Source: Paenibacillus sp. NFR01 (lineage in GTDB: Bacteria > Bacillota > Bacilli > Paenibacillales > Paenibacillaceae). From it: a stretch of DNA of 64,000 nt. The stretch spans positions 899,309 through 963,308 of the forward strand of contig NZ_FOIK01000001.1 of the NCBI RefSeq assembly GCF_900111565.1. The letters run 5' to 3'. The position numbers and the translations under genes were made by a program. Positions within the stretch are counted from its first letter, which is position 1, and every line of letters starts with the position of its first letter. Of this stretch, positions 42,408-51,442 are shown one piece after another. The notes under the pieces were generated by a model. The model saw only the letters and a list, made by a program, of their open reading frames with translations. It had not been told where the DNA came from and did no database searches.

Positions 42408-42878
42408 TTAATGGTTAATCTTTTTCGTGCTTAGCAGGAAGTAGCCCATTTCAGGATCGTATATCGTGCAGTCGCTGATGGAATAGCGCACCTCTCCCTG
42501 GGAGTCTTCGCTGGTCACTGTGGAGCAGGTATTCGTCTTTACGCCTTTATTCGGGCCGCCGAATGCATCGTTCGAATCATCGTAGGTGTAGTCGATGGTT
42601 TTTCCGTCGAACACCAAATCCTTGAAAATCGGGTCGCCTTCATCTGTATAACCCGTCACGCGGATACGATCCGGTTGTTTGTTGGCAAGATTGGCCATGA
42701 AGCGTTCAAAAATATCCCAATTGTAGACTTCAGACAGATACACCACGTCACCTCGCTTAATTGCCTCTTGGGACGAATATGCCTGGCTGGCGGTTTTGGC
42801 CGGATCGTCTTTGCCGGAACAGCCGAGCAGTCCGCCCAACAATAAAAGCGGGATCAATAGGATACAGGTTTGTTTCAT
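42408..42878 (-). CDS. DUF4362 lipoprotein
   Basis: 156 residues; the start at 42878 is chosen for the AGGAGG site and the signal peptide. The lipobox LLGC gives acylated Cys20. The mature part (GDVVYLSEVYNWDIFERFMANLANKQPDRIRVTGYTDEGDPIFKDLVFDG, read in segments) matches the DUF4362 family of small Bacillales lipoproteins. A conserved Cys pair (TNTCSTV and ISDCTIYD) may form a disulfide. Located on the outer face of the cytoplasmic membrane. Function unknown; single gene. Confidence 0.88.
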   Translation of the reverse strand: MKQTCILLIPLLLLGGLLGCSGKDDPAKTASQAYSSQEAIKRGDVVYLSEVYNWDIFERFMANLANKQPDRIRVTGYTDEGDPIFKDLVFDGKTIDYTYDDSNDAFGGPNKGVKTNTCSTVTSEDSQGEVRYSISDCTIYDPEMGYFLLSTKKINH

Positions 42879-43110
42879 TTCAATCCTCCTTAGCCCAAAA
42901 TCCGCCTTTTTCTTACAAGACGATCCAAGCCGGGGAAATGTTGCCGAAAAATTCTTCTGAATCGGCATATTCCTCCGGTTGGATACTTTGGTGATATCTT
43001 ATTGGTTAAGATTATCCACGGGAAAGTTAGAATCCTCCCTTCTGCCCGATACCTTACACTTGCTAGGATAAGAAGACACGAAGATGCTAAAGGAGATGTA
43101 GAGGACGACT

Positions 43111-45420
43111 ATGGGGATGAGCAGCATTTGGTTTGATAAACCGGCGGCGCGCTGGGAGGAAGCGCTGCCGATGGGCAACGGACGGCTGGGAGGCATGGTG
43201 TTCGGCGTACCCCATCTGGAGCGGATTCAATTGAACGAGGATAGTCTCTGGTATGGCGGGCCGTTGGAACGCAACAATCCGGATGCGCTGGCCCATCTGG
43301 AGGAATTGCGCCGGCTGGTATTCGCCGGACGCATCCGCGATGCCGAGGAACTGGCCGAGAAGGTGTTGACCGGCGTTCCGGACGGCCAGCGCCATTACGA
43401 GCCGCTTGGAGATCTATATCTTCTCTCCGGGAACAACGATAATCCGGCGGAGGCTTACCGGCGGGAACTGGACTTGCGGGATGGCGTCATCCGCGTAAAC
43501 TACAAAAGCGGGGACGGCGAATATGAACGCGAATATTTCGCCAGCTATCCTGGGCAGGTGCTTGCCGTAAGGTGGACCGCGAGCCATTCCGGCCGGTTGA
43601 ACGGGAAGGTCGTCTTTGGCCGGGGGAGCGTGCTGGAACCTGGACCATGGTCCAATATACTGAGACATCCGGTCGGGCTTCATGCCTATATTGACCGTAT
43701 TGGCTTTAACGAACAAGGCGATCTAATCGTCCGCGGAAGAAGCGGCGGAGAGGAAGGCATCCGTTTCTGCTGCGCGATACGCGTTGCGGCTGACCATGGG
43801 CGGGTGTCCTGCATGGGCGGACAGATCGCAATCGAAGCTGCGGATGCCGCAACGATTCTTATTGCGGCTTGCACGGATTACCGGGTGCCGCAGGAAGAAA
43901 TGGAGACCGAATGCGTGCGCCGCCTTGATGCTGCTTCTGCCCAAACCTATGCAGAGCTGCGGTCCGCTCATGTGCAGGATTACCGGGCGTTGGCGGACCG
44001 CATGGAGCTGCAGCTTGCGGGGGCTGACGGTTACGGCCTTCTGGACAGTCTGCCGCTCGACCGCCGACTCGCGCGAATGCGCGGCGGGGCTGATGATCCG
44101 GAGCTTGCGGCGCTGTATTTCCGGTTCGGCCGTTACCTGCTCATCTCTTGCAGCCGTCCCGGCTCGTTGCCTGCAACGCTTCAAGGCATCTGGAACAAGG
44201 ATATGCAGCCGATCTGGGACAGCAAATATACCATCAACATCAATACGCAGATGAATTACTGGCCCGCGGAGAGCGCCAATCTGGCGGAGTGCCATGAGCC
44301 GCTGCTCGACTTTATCGAACGCTTGAAAGAGCGGGGAAGCGAGACTGCCCGCAGCATGTACGGCTGCCGTGGCTTCATGGCCCATCATAACTCGGATATA
44401 TGGGCCGATACCGCGCCGCAGGATGTCTGCCTGACCTCCACCTTCTGGACGATGGGCGGTGCCTGGCTGGCTCTGCATCTGTGGGACCGCTACGATTACA
44501 GCCGGAACCTCGGCGACTTACAACAATATTACGGCACGATGAAAGAGGCGGCGCTCTTCCTGCTTGATTTTATGGTGGAAGACCCGCAGGGCCGGCTTGT
44601 CACTTGCCCTTCGTCTTCGCCGGAGAATGTATACCAGCTGCCGAACGGCGAAACCGGTGCGCTATGCTACGGACCGTCCATGGACAGCCAGATCATCCGC
44701 GAGCTGTTCACCCGCTGCATCGCGGCGGCGGAGATTTTGCAGGAGGATGCGGCGTTTGCCGGCAGCTTGCGGCAGGCGCTGGAGCGGGTGCCGCAGCCTG
44801 AAGTCGGCAAATACGGGCAGATTCAGGAGTGGAGCGTCGACTATGAAGAGGTGGATCCGGGGCACCGGCATATCTCGCATTTGTTCGCGCTGCATCCGGG
44901 CTCGCAGATCACGAAACGCAGTACTCCGGCGCTGGCTGCGGCCGCCAAAACCACCCTGGAGCGCCGGCTGCGGCATGGGGGCGGGCACACCGGCTGGAGC
45001 CGGGCCTGGATTCTGAACATGTGGGCAAGGCTTGAGGAACCAGAGCTTGCGCATGACAATGTCATGGAACTGCTGCGTTCTTCTACCTTGCCGAATCTGT
45101 TCTGCGATCATCCGCCGTTTCAGATCGACGGCAATTTCGGCGGGACGGCCGGCATACTAGAGATGCTGCTGCACAGCCATGGCGGCGAGCTCCGGCTGCT
45201 GCCCGCGCTGCCTGCGGCGTGGCCGCAGGGCCGGGTTCGCGGAGTGCGGGCGCGCGGCGGATATACCGTCAACCTGGAGTGGTCGAACGGGCAATTGCAG
45301 CACGCCGGCATTCAAGCTATGGAAGCAGGGAGCGTTACCGTTTCATATGGCGCACGTTACTGGACGCTTTATTTTTCTGAGGCGGGGGAAACGAAAGAAC
45401 TCGATCTCGATGTACTTTAA
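43111..45420 (+). CDS. GH95 alpha-L-fucosidase / alpha-L-galactosidase family enzyme
   Basis: 769 residues, no signal peptide. The N-terminal beta domain begins WFDKPAARWEEALPMGNGRLGGMVFGV, the usual GH95 start. The (alpha/alpha)6 barrel carries NINTQMNYWPAESANL (Asn residues that activate water), QEWSVDYEEVDPGHRHISHL (acid region) and QIDGNFGGTAGILEML (Asp aiding the base). GH95 enzymes invert configuration and cleave terminal alpha-1,2-fucose; some prefer alpha-L-galactose. Plant xyloglucan side chains are a plausible source. It converges on an AraC gene that may or may not regulate it. Confidence 0.92.
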   Translation: MGMSSIWFDKPAARWEEALPMGNGRLGGMVFGVPHLERIQLNEDSLWYGGPLERNNPDALAHLEELRRLVFAGRIRDAEELAEKVLTGVPDGQRHYEPLGDLYLLSGNNDNPAEAYRRELDLRDGVIRVNYKSGDGEYEREYFASYPGQVLAVRWTASHSGRLNGKVVFGRGSVLEPGPWSNILRHPVGLHAYIDRIGFNEQGDLIVRGRSGGEEGIRFCCAIRVAADHGRVSCMGGQIAIEAADAATILIAACTDYRVPQEEMETECVRRLDAASAQTYAELRSAHVQDYRALADRMELQLAGADGYGLLDSLPLDRRLARMRGGADDPELAALYFRFGRYLLISCSRPGSLPATLQGIWNKDMQPIWDSKYTININTQMNYWPAESANLAECHEPLLDFIERLKERGSETARSMYGCRGFMAHHNSDIWADTAPQDVCLTSTFWTMGGAWLALHLWDRYDYSRNLGDLQQYYGTMKEAALFLLDFMVEDPQGRLVTCPSSSPENVYQLPNGETGALCYGPSMDSQIIRELFTRCIAAAEILQEDAAFAGSLRQALERVPQPEVGKYGQIQEWSVDYEEVDPGHRHISHLFALHPGSQITKRSTPALAAAAKTTLERRLRHGGGHTGWSRAWILNMWARLEEPELAHDNVMELLRSSTLPNLFCDHPPFQIDGNFGGTAGILEMLLHSHGGELRLLPALPAAWPQGRVRGVRARGGYTVNLEWSNGQLQHAGIQAMEAGSVTVSYGARYWTLYFSEAGETKELDLDVL

Positions 45421-45430
45421 AGCCCGGCAA

Positions 45431-46276
45431 TTACCCTTGGAGCGATGAAGGCCGGTTGGCCAGACGGTATGCGGAAGGCGAGTAACCCGTAAAAGCTTTA
45501 AATTGCTTAGACAAATACGACACGTCGGCAATGCCGATCCGGTCGCAAATTTCGGATAGCTGGAGGTTCGTGGTGATCAGCAGCCACTTGGCCTCCTCTA
45601 TCCGTTTTTTATTGATGAATTGAATTGGCGTCACGCCGAACTGCCGTTTAAAGAGGCGGATAAAATAGTTTGGATGCAAATGGACCCGCTCAGCCAACTC
45701 TTGGATCGTAATGTTGCGGTGTACGTGCTCGTCGATGTAGGTAATCGCATCCTGAAGGGAAGCCGAAGCGGCTGAATGCTCCACCTTCGCCTCACCGGAT
45801 ACTGCATGTTCAATATAATAGGCAATCAGCTCCAGCATCGCCGCATGAATCCGCAAGGGTGCGCTTACCGTCCCGCAGTCCCGGGCATCCAAGAGTGACT
45901 GAAACAGCTGCGCGGCTTGATCGTAATTGTCCGGATGAATGAAAAACGGTACCCGCAACATGTCGAACAAGTTATGCTGACCGATTTTCGCCGTAAAATG
46001 GCACCAGTATTTCAGGTATGTCGGGCCTTCTGTATAAGAATACGACTGTGTTACGCCCTGCGGCATCATAACCCACTTGCCTGCCTTCGGATAGAAATCC
46101 TCGTCCCCGATCTTTAGCCAGCCCTCGCCCTCGCAGATGAAATAAAACTTATTGTAATCCGGCGTGTAGTCGATATCCCGCCAATCGTTCCATACCCGGT
46201 TAAAGCCGATCCCCGTAACATTGACCTGAAGATTGCTCAGATAAAGTTGAAGCAGTTGATGGTTGATCCGGTCCAT
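45431..46276 (-). CDS. AraC family transcriptional regulator
   Basis: 281 residues from the ATG at 46276 (GGGAG 9 nt ahead). The N-terminal cupin domain contains YTPDYNKFYFICEGEGWLKI and YPKAGKWVMMPQGV. The C-terminal pair of helix-turn-helix motifs is ITIQELAERVHLHPNYFIRLFKRQFGVTP and LQLSEICDRIGIADVSYLSKQFKAFTGYSP. It is encoded convergently with the GH95 gene, its likely functional partner as a sugar-responsive activator. No copy of the 27921/30551 element is visible near it, so it belongs to a different regulon from the AraC at 29650. Confidence 0.92.
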   Translation of the reverse strand: MDRINHQLLQLYLSNLQVNVTGIGFNRVWNDWRDIDYTPDYNKFYFICEGEGWLKIGDEDFYPKAGKWVMMPQGVTQSYSYTEGPTYLKYWCHFTAKIGQHNLFDMLRVPFFIHPDNYDQAAQLFQSLLDARDCGTVSAPLRIHAAMLELIAYYIEHAVSGEAKVEHSAASASLQDAITYIDEHVHRNITIQELAERVHLHPNYFIRLFKRQFGVTPIQFINKKRIEEAKWLLITTNLQLSEICDRIGIADVSYLSKQFKAFTGYSPSAYRLANRPSSLQG

Positions 46277-46445
46277 TCCATATCTCCCTGCAGGCAAAAT
46301 GACTTGTACATACAGCAGAATAGCACAAACTTGCGTTCAGCGGGAGGTGCAGGACATTCAGCAAACTTTCAACCCGCCCTCATGAAGCCTTCAGGCAAGC
46401 CGCCTATACTGAGACCACAACGTTAACGAAAGGCAGGCGAAACGG

Positions 46446-47384
46446 ATGAACAAGAGACGTGTCATCAAACGAAGCTGGATCATTGCCCTGATCGCAATTC
46501 TTTTGATCGGAGGGGTGTTATATCGTCTGGCTGACCGCTATCTGATCGAGCATGTAGAGGTGGTAGTCGCAGACTCGGCAACCGCCGCAGCTTCAAGCGG
46601 AGAAGACAGTACAACCCAAGCGGTCCATGCCGAGTCCGACGATTGGAATTACTCCAGCGACGATATGAGCGTGTCTATTGAAAAAGTAGTCAAAGGCAGC
46701 GGCTCCGACCAAATCACTTATTATGTCGCCGATGTGCAGGTAGACGATGCAACGCTCCTGCAGTCGGCGTTCGCCGATAACGCCTACGGCCGCAACATTA
46801 CGGAGGACACCTCCGATATCGCGAAAGACCATTCCGCCATCTTCGCCATCAACGGCGACTACTACGGTTTCCGTGCCGACGGCGTCGTAATCCGCAACGG
46901 CGTGCTGTACCGGAACGAACCGACTCGTGAAGGCGTCGTGCTCTATAAGGACGGCACGATGGCATCTTACGATGAGACGGAGGTCTCTGCCGACACCTTG
47001 CTGGCGAACGGCGCGCTTCAGACTTTGTCCTTCGGGCCGGCGCTCATCCGGAACGGTAACATCGTCGAAGATCTGGACAATGTCAAGATTGATACCAACT
47101 TCGGCAACCGCGGCATCTCGAATGCCAATCCCCGTACCGGCATCGGCATGATCTCCGCGAACCATTATGTGTTCGTCGTCGTCGACGGCCGTTCCGATGA
47201 AAGCCGGGGCATGACCCTGGATGAATTCGCGAATTTATTCTCCGATCTCGGAGCGACGGAAGCCTACAATCTGGATGGCGGCGGCTCATCGACCCTGTAT
47301 TTCATGGGCCGGGTCGTCAACAATCCGCAGGGCAAAAACACGGAACGCGGCGTAAGCGACATTCTATATCTCGGGGAGGGCTAA
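46446..47384 (+). CDS. Phosphodiester glycosidase (NAGPA) family membrane protein
   Basis: 312 residues. One N-terminal membrane anchor (WIIALIAILLIGGVLY, residues 12-27) and a Ser/Thr/Ala linker precede an extracellular NAGPA domain (residues 75-310). The family motifs are FAINGDYYGFR, NPRTGIGM and YNLDGGGSSTLYF. Relatives remove or process N-acetylglucosamine phosphodiesters, and in Gram-positive bacteria are found with exopolysaccharide or teichoic acid genes. A GT2-GtrA gene starts 2 nt after the stop, so the pair probably processes a wall or capsule glycan. Confidence 0.9.
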   Translation: MNKRRVIKRSWIIALIAILLIGGVLYRLADRYLIEHVEVVVADSATAAASSGEDSTTQAVHAESDDWNYSSDDMSVSIEKVVKGSGSDQITYYVADVQVDDATLLQSAFADNAYGRNITEDTSDIAKDHSAIFAINGDYYGFRADGVVIRNGVLYRNEPTREGVVLYKDGTMASYDETEVSADTLLANGALQTLSFGPALIRNGNIVEDLDNVKIDTNFGNRGISNANPRTGIGMISANHYVFVVVDGRSDESRGMTLDEFANLFSDLGATEAYNLDGGGSSTLYFMGRVVNNPQGKNTERGVSDILYLGEG

Positions 47385-47386
47385 TC

Positions 47387-48397
47387 ATGACGGTACTTAT
47401 TCCATCGTACGAGCCGGATCACCGGCTTGTGGAACTGATCGGCAGGCTGCGGAAGGTTACGAATGCGCCGATTGTCATTGTCGATGACGGCAGCGGGGAG
47501 CGTTTCAAGGAGATCTTCGAGGCGGTAAAAGCTGCCGGCTGCACGGTTTTGACCCATATGGTCAACAGGGGCAAAGGAAGGGCGCTCAAAACCGGTTTTC
47601 AATACATTATGGACCATATCCGTACGGCCGCCGTTGTCTGCGCGGACAGCGACGGGCAGCATACACCGCAGGATATCGTTGCCGTCGGACAAGCGAGCGA
47701 ATGGGCAGAGTCGAAAATGGTGCTGGGCAGCCGGAGATTCACCGGCAAGGTACCGCTGCGCAGTCGTTTCGGCAACCGGCTGACAAGCAAGGTATTCGAT
47801 GCGGCAACGGGAATCGACATCGGCGATACGCAAACCGGGTTGCGAGGGTATCCGCGGAGCATGCTCGGCTGGTTGCTGCAGGTTCCCGGCGAACGCTTTG
47901 AATATGAAATGAACCTGCTGCTGGAAGCGCCGGCCCGCGGCTACGGCATTTTGGAGGTACCGATCGAGACGATCTACCTGAACGACAACGAGTCGTCCCA
48001 TTTCCGGCCGGTCGCGGATTCCTTGAAAATCTATCTGCCGATTCTGAAATTCTGCGCGGCATCCATTCTTTCCGGCGTACTCGATTTTGTGCTGCTGCTC
48101 GTCCTTCAGTCTTTAACCTCCAGCCTGCTGCTGTCCGTCATAGGCGCTAGAATCGGCAGCTCGGCAGTCAACTATGGCGTGAACCGGCGGCTTGTCTTTG
48201 ACCGTCAGCAAACTTCGGGCTTTGCCCAATCCGTGTCTCGGTATTATACGCTGGCCGTCCTGATCCTTGCATTAAATTACGGATTGCTCTCCGTATTGCA
48301 TACATGGCTGGGGCTCCAGCTGGTCCCGGCTAAGCTACTTACCGAAGGGCTGCTGTTTCTGTCCAGCTTCTGGGTGCAGCGCAAATTTGTATATTAA
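47387..48397 (+). CDS. GT2 glycosyltransferase fused to GtrA-like membrane domain
   Basis: 336 residues. Residues 1-215 are a DPM1-like GT2 domain (LIPSYEPDHRLVELI, VIVDDGSGERF, VCADSDGQHTPQD). Residues 220-335 hold four membrane helices of the GtrA family (SSAVNYGVNRRLVFD, ending SSFWVQRKFVY). Such fusions load a sugar onto polyprenyl phosphate and help move it across the membrane. It is co-transcribed with the NAGPA protein (2-nt gap). It parallels the split GT2 + LAB_N pair at 8997-10035. Confidence 0.9.
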   Translation: MTVLIPSYEPDHRLVELIGRLRKVTNAPIVIVDDGSGERFKEIFEAVKAAGCTVLTHMVNRGKGRALKTGFQYIMDHIRTAAVVCADSDGQHTPQDIVAVGQASEWAESKMVLGSRRFTGKVPLRSRFGNRLTSKVFDAATGIDIGDTQTGLRGYPRSMLGWLLQVPGERFEYEMNLLLEAPARGYGILEVPIETIYLNDNESSHFRPVADSLKIYLPILKFCAASILSGVLDFVLLLVLQSLTSSLLLSVIGARIGSSAVNYGVNRRLVFDRQQTSGFAQSVSRYYTLAVLILALNYGLLSVLHTWLGLQLVPAKLLTEGLLFLSSFWVQRKFVY

Positions 48398-48477
48398 TCG
48401 TCTCCCGCGAACTGCTATAATTTAGAGAATTTCAGCAAAAGAAAAGTCATACAGCAGCTTAAGAGGAGGTTAATCCC

Positions 48478-49257
48478 ATGAAGTATTACGTTGTAGACGC
48501 GTTCGCAGAACGGCTATTTACAGGAAATCCGGCGGGCGTCAGCATCCTGGAGCAGTGGCTCCCGGAAGATTTGATGCAGAACATCGCCGCAGAGAACAAT
48601 CTGTCTGAAACCGCATTTGCCGTCAAAACAGGCCCGCATGCTTACCAGCTCCGATGGTTTACCCCGGCCGGCGAAATTGATTTGTGCGGGCATGCCACCC
48701 TGGCGACCGCATATGTCATTGCCAATTTTTACGAAGCTGAAGTTGAGCAGCTCACGTTTGAGACGCAGAGCGGCATCCTAAACGTTGCGAAGCGCGGCGA
48801 ACGGTACGAGCTGGATTTCCCCGCCCGGATGCCGGAACGGATCGAGCTGACGGAGCAGATGGTGGAAGCGCTGGGCGTCACGCCGTTGGAGGCGTATTTG
48901 AGCCGGGATCTGATGTTTGTCCTGGAGAGCGAAGAGGCCGTCCGGAATCTGGCGCCGGATTTTGCCAAGCTGAAGCAGCTGCCGCTCGGACTGGGCGCTT
49001 CGGTCACTGCCAAAAGCGAAACCGTGGATTTTGCCTCCCGAAGCTTTTTCCCGAAACTTAAGGTCGATGAAGATCCCGTCTGCGGCTCGGCGCACTGCAA
49101 CTTTATCCCGTACTGGGCAGACCGGCTTGGCCGAAACGGGCTAGTCGCGCATCAACTCTCCAAACGCGGGGGCACGCTGTACTGCCGGCTGGAGGGAGAC
49201 CGGGTCCGCATCGCCGGAACGGCCGTCCTGTATTCCATTGCGGAGCTGCAGCTATGA
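48478..49257 (+). CDS. PhzF family isomerase
   Basis: 259 residues with the PhzF start YYVVDAFAERLFTGNPAGVSIL, the catalytic Glu in NNLSETAFAV, WFTPAGEIDLCGHATLATAYV in the first half and DPVCGSAHCNFIPYW in the second. The two halves form the diaminopimelate-epimerase-like fold. No phenazine genes are nearby, so this is one of the many family members of unknown substrate. AGGAGGTTAATCCC precedes the ATG. Single gene with its own weak promoter (TATAAT near 48417). Confidence 0.92.
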   Translation: MKYYVVDAFAERLFTGNPAGVSILEQWLPEDLMQNIAAENNLSETAFAVKTGPHAYQLRWFTPAGEIDLCGHATLATAYVIANFYEAEVEQLTFETQSGILNVAKRGERYELDFPARMPERIELTEQMVEALGVTPLEAYLSRDLMFVLESEEAVRNLAPDFAKLKQLPLGLGASVTAKSETVDFASRSFFPKLKVDEDPVCGSAHCNFIPYWADRLGRNGLVAHQLSKRGGTLYCRLEGDRVRIAGTAVLYSIAELQL

Positions 49258-49369
49258 ACCGGCATAAAGCTCCGAAATCATCGAATTTCATAATTCAAGA
49301 AAAAAGGAAGATCTTCCGGCACATATCCGGATCGTTCACTATGCCGATAGGCTTGACCATTTTGGCTTA

Positions 49370-49591
49370 ATGGAGATCTGGATGGAATTTATGTACAGCG
49401 CTCATCAAGAAGAGACAGCGCTCGATGCTTTACGTTACTGGAGCAGCGAGGAAGATAACATCTATATCGAAAAATCGCGAGAGAAGCTGAATTTTGCGCT
49501 GTCCCGGGAAATGTTTGACCGGGAAATCGAGTTTGTAAATCCGTTCAGGAAGCGATTTGAAGCGGAATGCGACGGGGATATTGACTTTTAA
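49370..49591 (+). CDS. Small hypothetical protein or remnant
   Basis: 73 residues from ATG 49370; ATG 49382 with GGAG ahead is an alternative (69 residues). The sequence is acidic and helical (EEDNIYIEKSREKLNFALSREMFDREIEF). The frame stays open back to 49268 with protein-like sequence (DLPAHIRIVHYADRLDHFGL) but no start codon. It may therefore be the C-terminal remnant of a longer gene. I do not recognise the family. The 49592-49759 gap holds only a terminator. Confidence 0.35.
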   Translation: MEIWMEFMYSAHQEETALDALRYWSSEEDNIYIEKSREKLNFALSREMFDREIEFVNPFRKRFEAECDGDIDF

Positions 49592-49670
49592 TGTTTTGGA
49601 GGACGAGCCATCAGCCATAAGATTGGTGGCTTAAGCTTCCTGCTGGAGCAGTGTAAGCACGGAGAAATAG

Positions 49671-49698
49671 AGCCGCTGAAATAGCGGCTTTCTTTTTT
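49671..49698 (+). terminator. Rho-independent terminator
   Basis: AGCCGCT/AGCGGCT stem with a 5-nt loop, followed by TTCTTTTTTT. Confidence 0.88.
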
Positions 49699-49759
49699 TA
49701 TGATCGCAGTAGGGCAGATTATGGTATTATAGTTGAAATCTATTCCATGAGGTGGGCTT

Positions 49760-50317
49760 ATGAAGCTGGTCCTGATCTTTGGGCCGCAGGCGGTCGGCAA
49801 AATGACGGTCGGGCATGAACTGGAGAAAATCACCGAACTCAAATTATTCCACAATCATATGACCATTGAGCTGCTGGTTCCATACTTCGGCTTCACCCCG
49901 GAGATGTGGAGGCTGTGCACCAAGTTCCGGGAGGATATTTTTGAAGCGGCGGCAGCCAGTGAACTGTACGGGATGATTTTTACATACGTGTGGGCGTTTG
50001 ATCTTCAGAATGACTGGGATTTCGTCGATAAGATTTGCGGAATCGTGGAAGGCAAGGGCGGCGAGATTTGTTTCGTTGAACTTGAAGCAGAGCTCAGTGA
50101 GCGAATCGAGCGCAATAAAACGCCGCACCGGCTGGCACATAAGCCCACCAAGCGCAACGTGGAGAACTCGGAGCGGGAATTGAAACGCAGCATGGACCGG
50201 TATCGTCTGAACTCTTATGAAGGAGAAATCCAAAGAGAACGTTACCTGCGGATTAACAATACCCGGCTTGCGCCGGACGAGGTCGCGGAAATGATCCGGC
50301 GTCATTTCAATTTGTAA
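49760..50317 (+). CDS. P-loop kinase-like protein (AAA_33 type)
   Basis: 185 residues. Walker A is GPQAVGKMT at 8-16, with Met in place of the usual Ser/Thr directly after Lys. ELKLFHNHMTIELL follows, as in small nucleotide or shikimate-kinase-like ATPases. A lid region is rich in Arg/Lys (RIERNKTPHRLAHKPTKRNVENSERELKRS). The family is widespread in Firmicutes and annotated as AAA family ATPase without known substrate. GAGGTGG precedes the ATG. The next gene starts 30 nt downstream. Confidence 0.82.
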   Translation: MKLVLIFGPQAVGKMTVGHELEKITELKLFHNHMTIELLVPYFGFTPEMWRLCTKFREDIFEAAAASELYGMIFTYVWAFDLQNDWDFVDKICGIVEGKGGEICFVELEAELSERIERNKTPHRLAHKPTKRNVENSERELKRSMDRYRLNSYEGEIQRERYLRINNTRLAPDEVAEMIRRHFNL

Positions 50318-50347
50318 CTCCATTTGTACCAACCTTGCGGAAAGGAA

Positions 50348-50812
50348 ATGATTAAGGCCATGAACTGGAACCGGTACCTGATCGCTCCCTTGGTGTTGTG
50401 CATCGCTTATCTGATCTTCACCGTCCTGCAATACGATAAAGTAAAGGATCAAAACGAAGTGCTGCAAAAAGCAAATGATGCTTTATTCAAGGTGCAGCTG
50501 AACAACGCGCTCAGCAGCTTTGAAATGGAAGTTAACGACTACACGTACCGGTCGATGCTGGCCAATGTATCGAATGCCGCCGTGCTAAGCGAATTAACTA
50601 CCTTTGAACAAGCCAATGACGATCTGGATATCAGCCTGAACAATCTGTATATCGCTTTGCGGGAAGACAAATCCAAAGACCTTACACTGGCCAGAATCGA
50701 TGAGCTGAGGAACATTTTTACGATGCTGGTCCGGAATCCCGCTAGCAAAACCGCCACGGAACGGATGAACTGGATCACGGATGAGACGTTTTTTGACAAC
50801 AAGAACGAATAA
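50348..50812 (+). CDS. Membrane-anchored hypothetical protein
   Basis: 154 residues from ATG 50348 (ATG 50360 is a close alternative; the ribosome binding site AAAGGAA does not decide). One N-terminal membrane segment (YLIAPLVLCIAYLIFTVLQY) is followed by an extracytoplasmic helical domain with heptad-like leucine/asparagine spacing (DQNEVLQKANDALFKVQLNN), so possibly a coiled coil. No lipobox. I do not recognise the family. It lies in a run of closely spaced same-strand genes with the kinase-like gene before and the GNAT gene after. Confidence 0.7.
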   Translation: MIKAMNWNRYLIAPLVLCIAYLIFTVLQYDKVKDQNEVLQKANDALFKVQLNNALSSFEMEVNDYTYRSMLANVSNAAVLSELTTFEQANDDLDISLNNLYIALREDKSKDLTLARIDELRNIFTMLVRNPASKTATERMNWITDETFFDNKNE

Positions 50813-50838
50813 TGAAGGGATTATAGGAGATGAAGCAG

Positions 50839-51375
50839 ATGACCGAGCAGCGGGTGTATATCCGGTTCCCGGAAGAATCGGATGCAGAAGAGCTGGCAGA
50901 GCTGTATACGCGCAATAGAGCATTTTTCGAGCAGTTCTCGCCGAACAGTCCGGATGAATTTTATACGAAGGAACGCCAATTGGAGCTGGTTATCCGTGGA
51001 AAAAGCGACCGGGAGGAAGACCGTAGATACGACTTTGTGATCTGCCACGCCGAAGACGGCCGGATTATCGGGAACATCGGACTGAACTTTGTGGTGCGGA
51101 GCTCACTGCAAAGCTGCATGGTCGGCTACAGCCTGGACCGGGATTATAACGGAAAAGGCTATATGACGGAGGCTTTGAAGCAAGTGGTACAATATGCGTT
51201 TGAAGTGCTGAAGTTCCACCGGATTACCGGCGAAGCTTCGCCGCGCAATCCCGGATCGATACGCGTCTTGGAACGCGCCGGGTTTCACAAGGAAGGAATT
51301 GCCCGGAAAAATGTAAAGATCAACGGCGTATGGGAAGACCATCAGGTGCTCGCCATCATCAATCCGAACGACTAA
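50839..51375 (+). CDS. RimJ/RimL-type GNAT acetyltransferase
   Basis: 178 residues from ATG 50839, chosen because AGGAG lies 9 nt ahead; ATG 50830 is too close to it. The acetyl-CoA motif is YSLDRDYNGKGYMTEALKQVVQYAFE. GEASPRNPGSIRVLERAGFHKEGIARK is the RimJ/RimL signature. These enzymes acetylate N-termini of ribosomal proteins or small amines. A strong terminator follows, so this ends the transcription unit. Confidence 0.92.
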   Translation: MTEQRVYIRFPEESDAEELAELYTRNRAFFEQFSPNSPDEFYTKERQLELVIRGKSDREEDRRYDFVICHAEDGRIIGNIGLNFVVRSSLQSCMVGYSLDRDYNGKGYMTEALKQVVQYAFEVLKFHRITGEASPRNPGSIRVLERAGFHKEGIARKNVKINGVWEDHQVLAIINPND

Positions 51376-51380
51376 GCGAA

Positions 51381-51405
51381 AAGCCGCCCATTGGGCGGCT
51401 TTTTT
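51381..51405 (+). terminator. Bidirectional terminator
   Basis: AAGCCGCCC/GGGCGGCTT, a perfect 9-bp stem with loop ATT, followed by T. It lies between convergent genes. Confidence 0.92.
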
Positions 51406-51442
51406 GACGAGATTTATACAATCTGCTTTTATACGATGAGCT

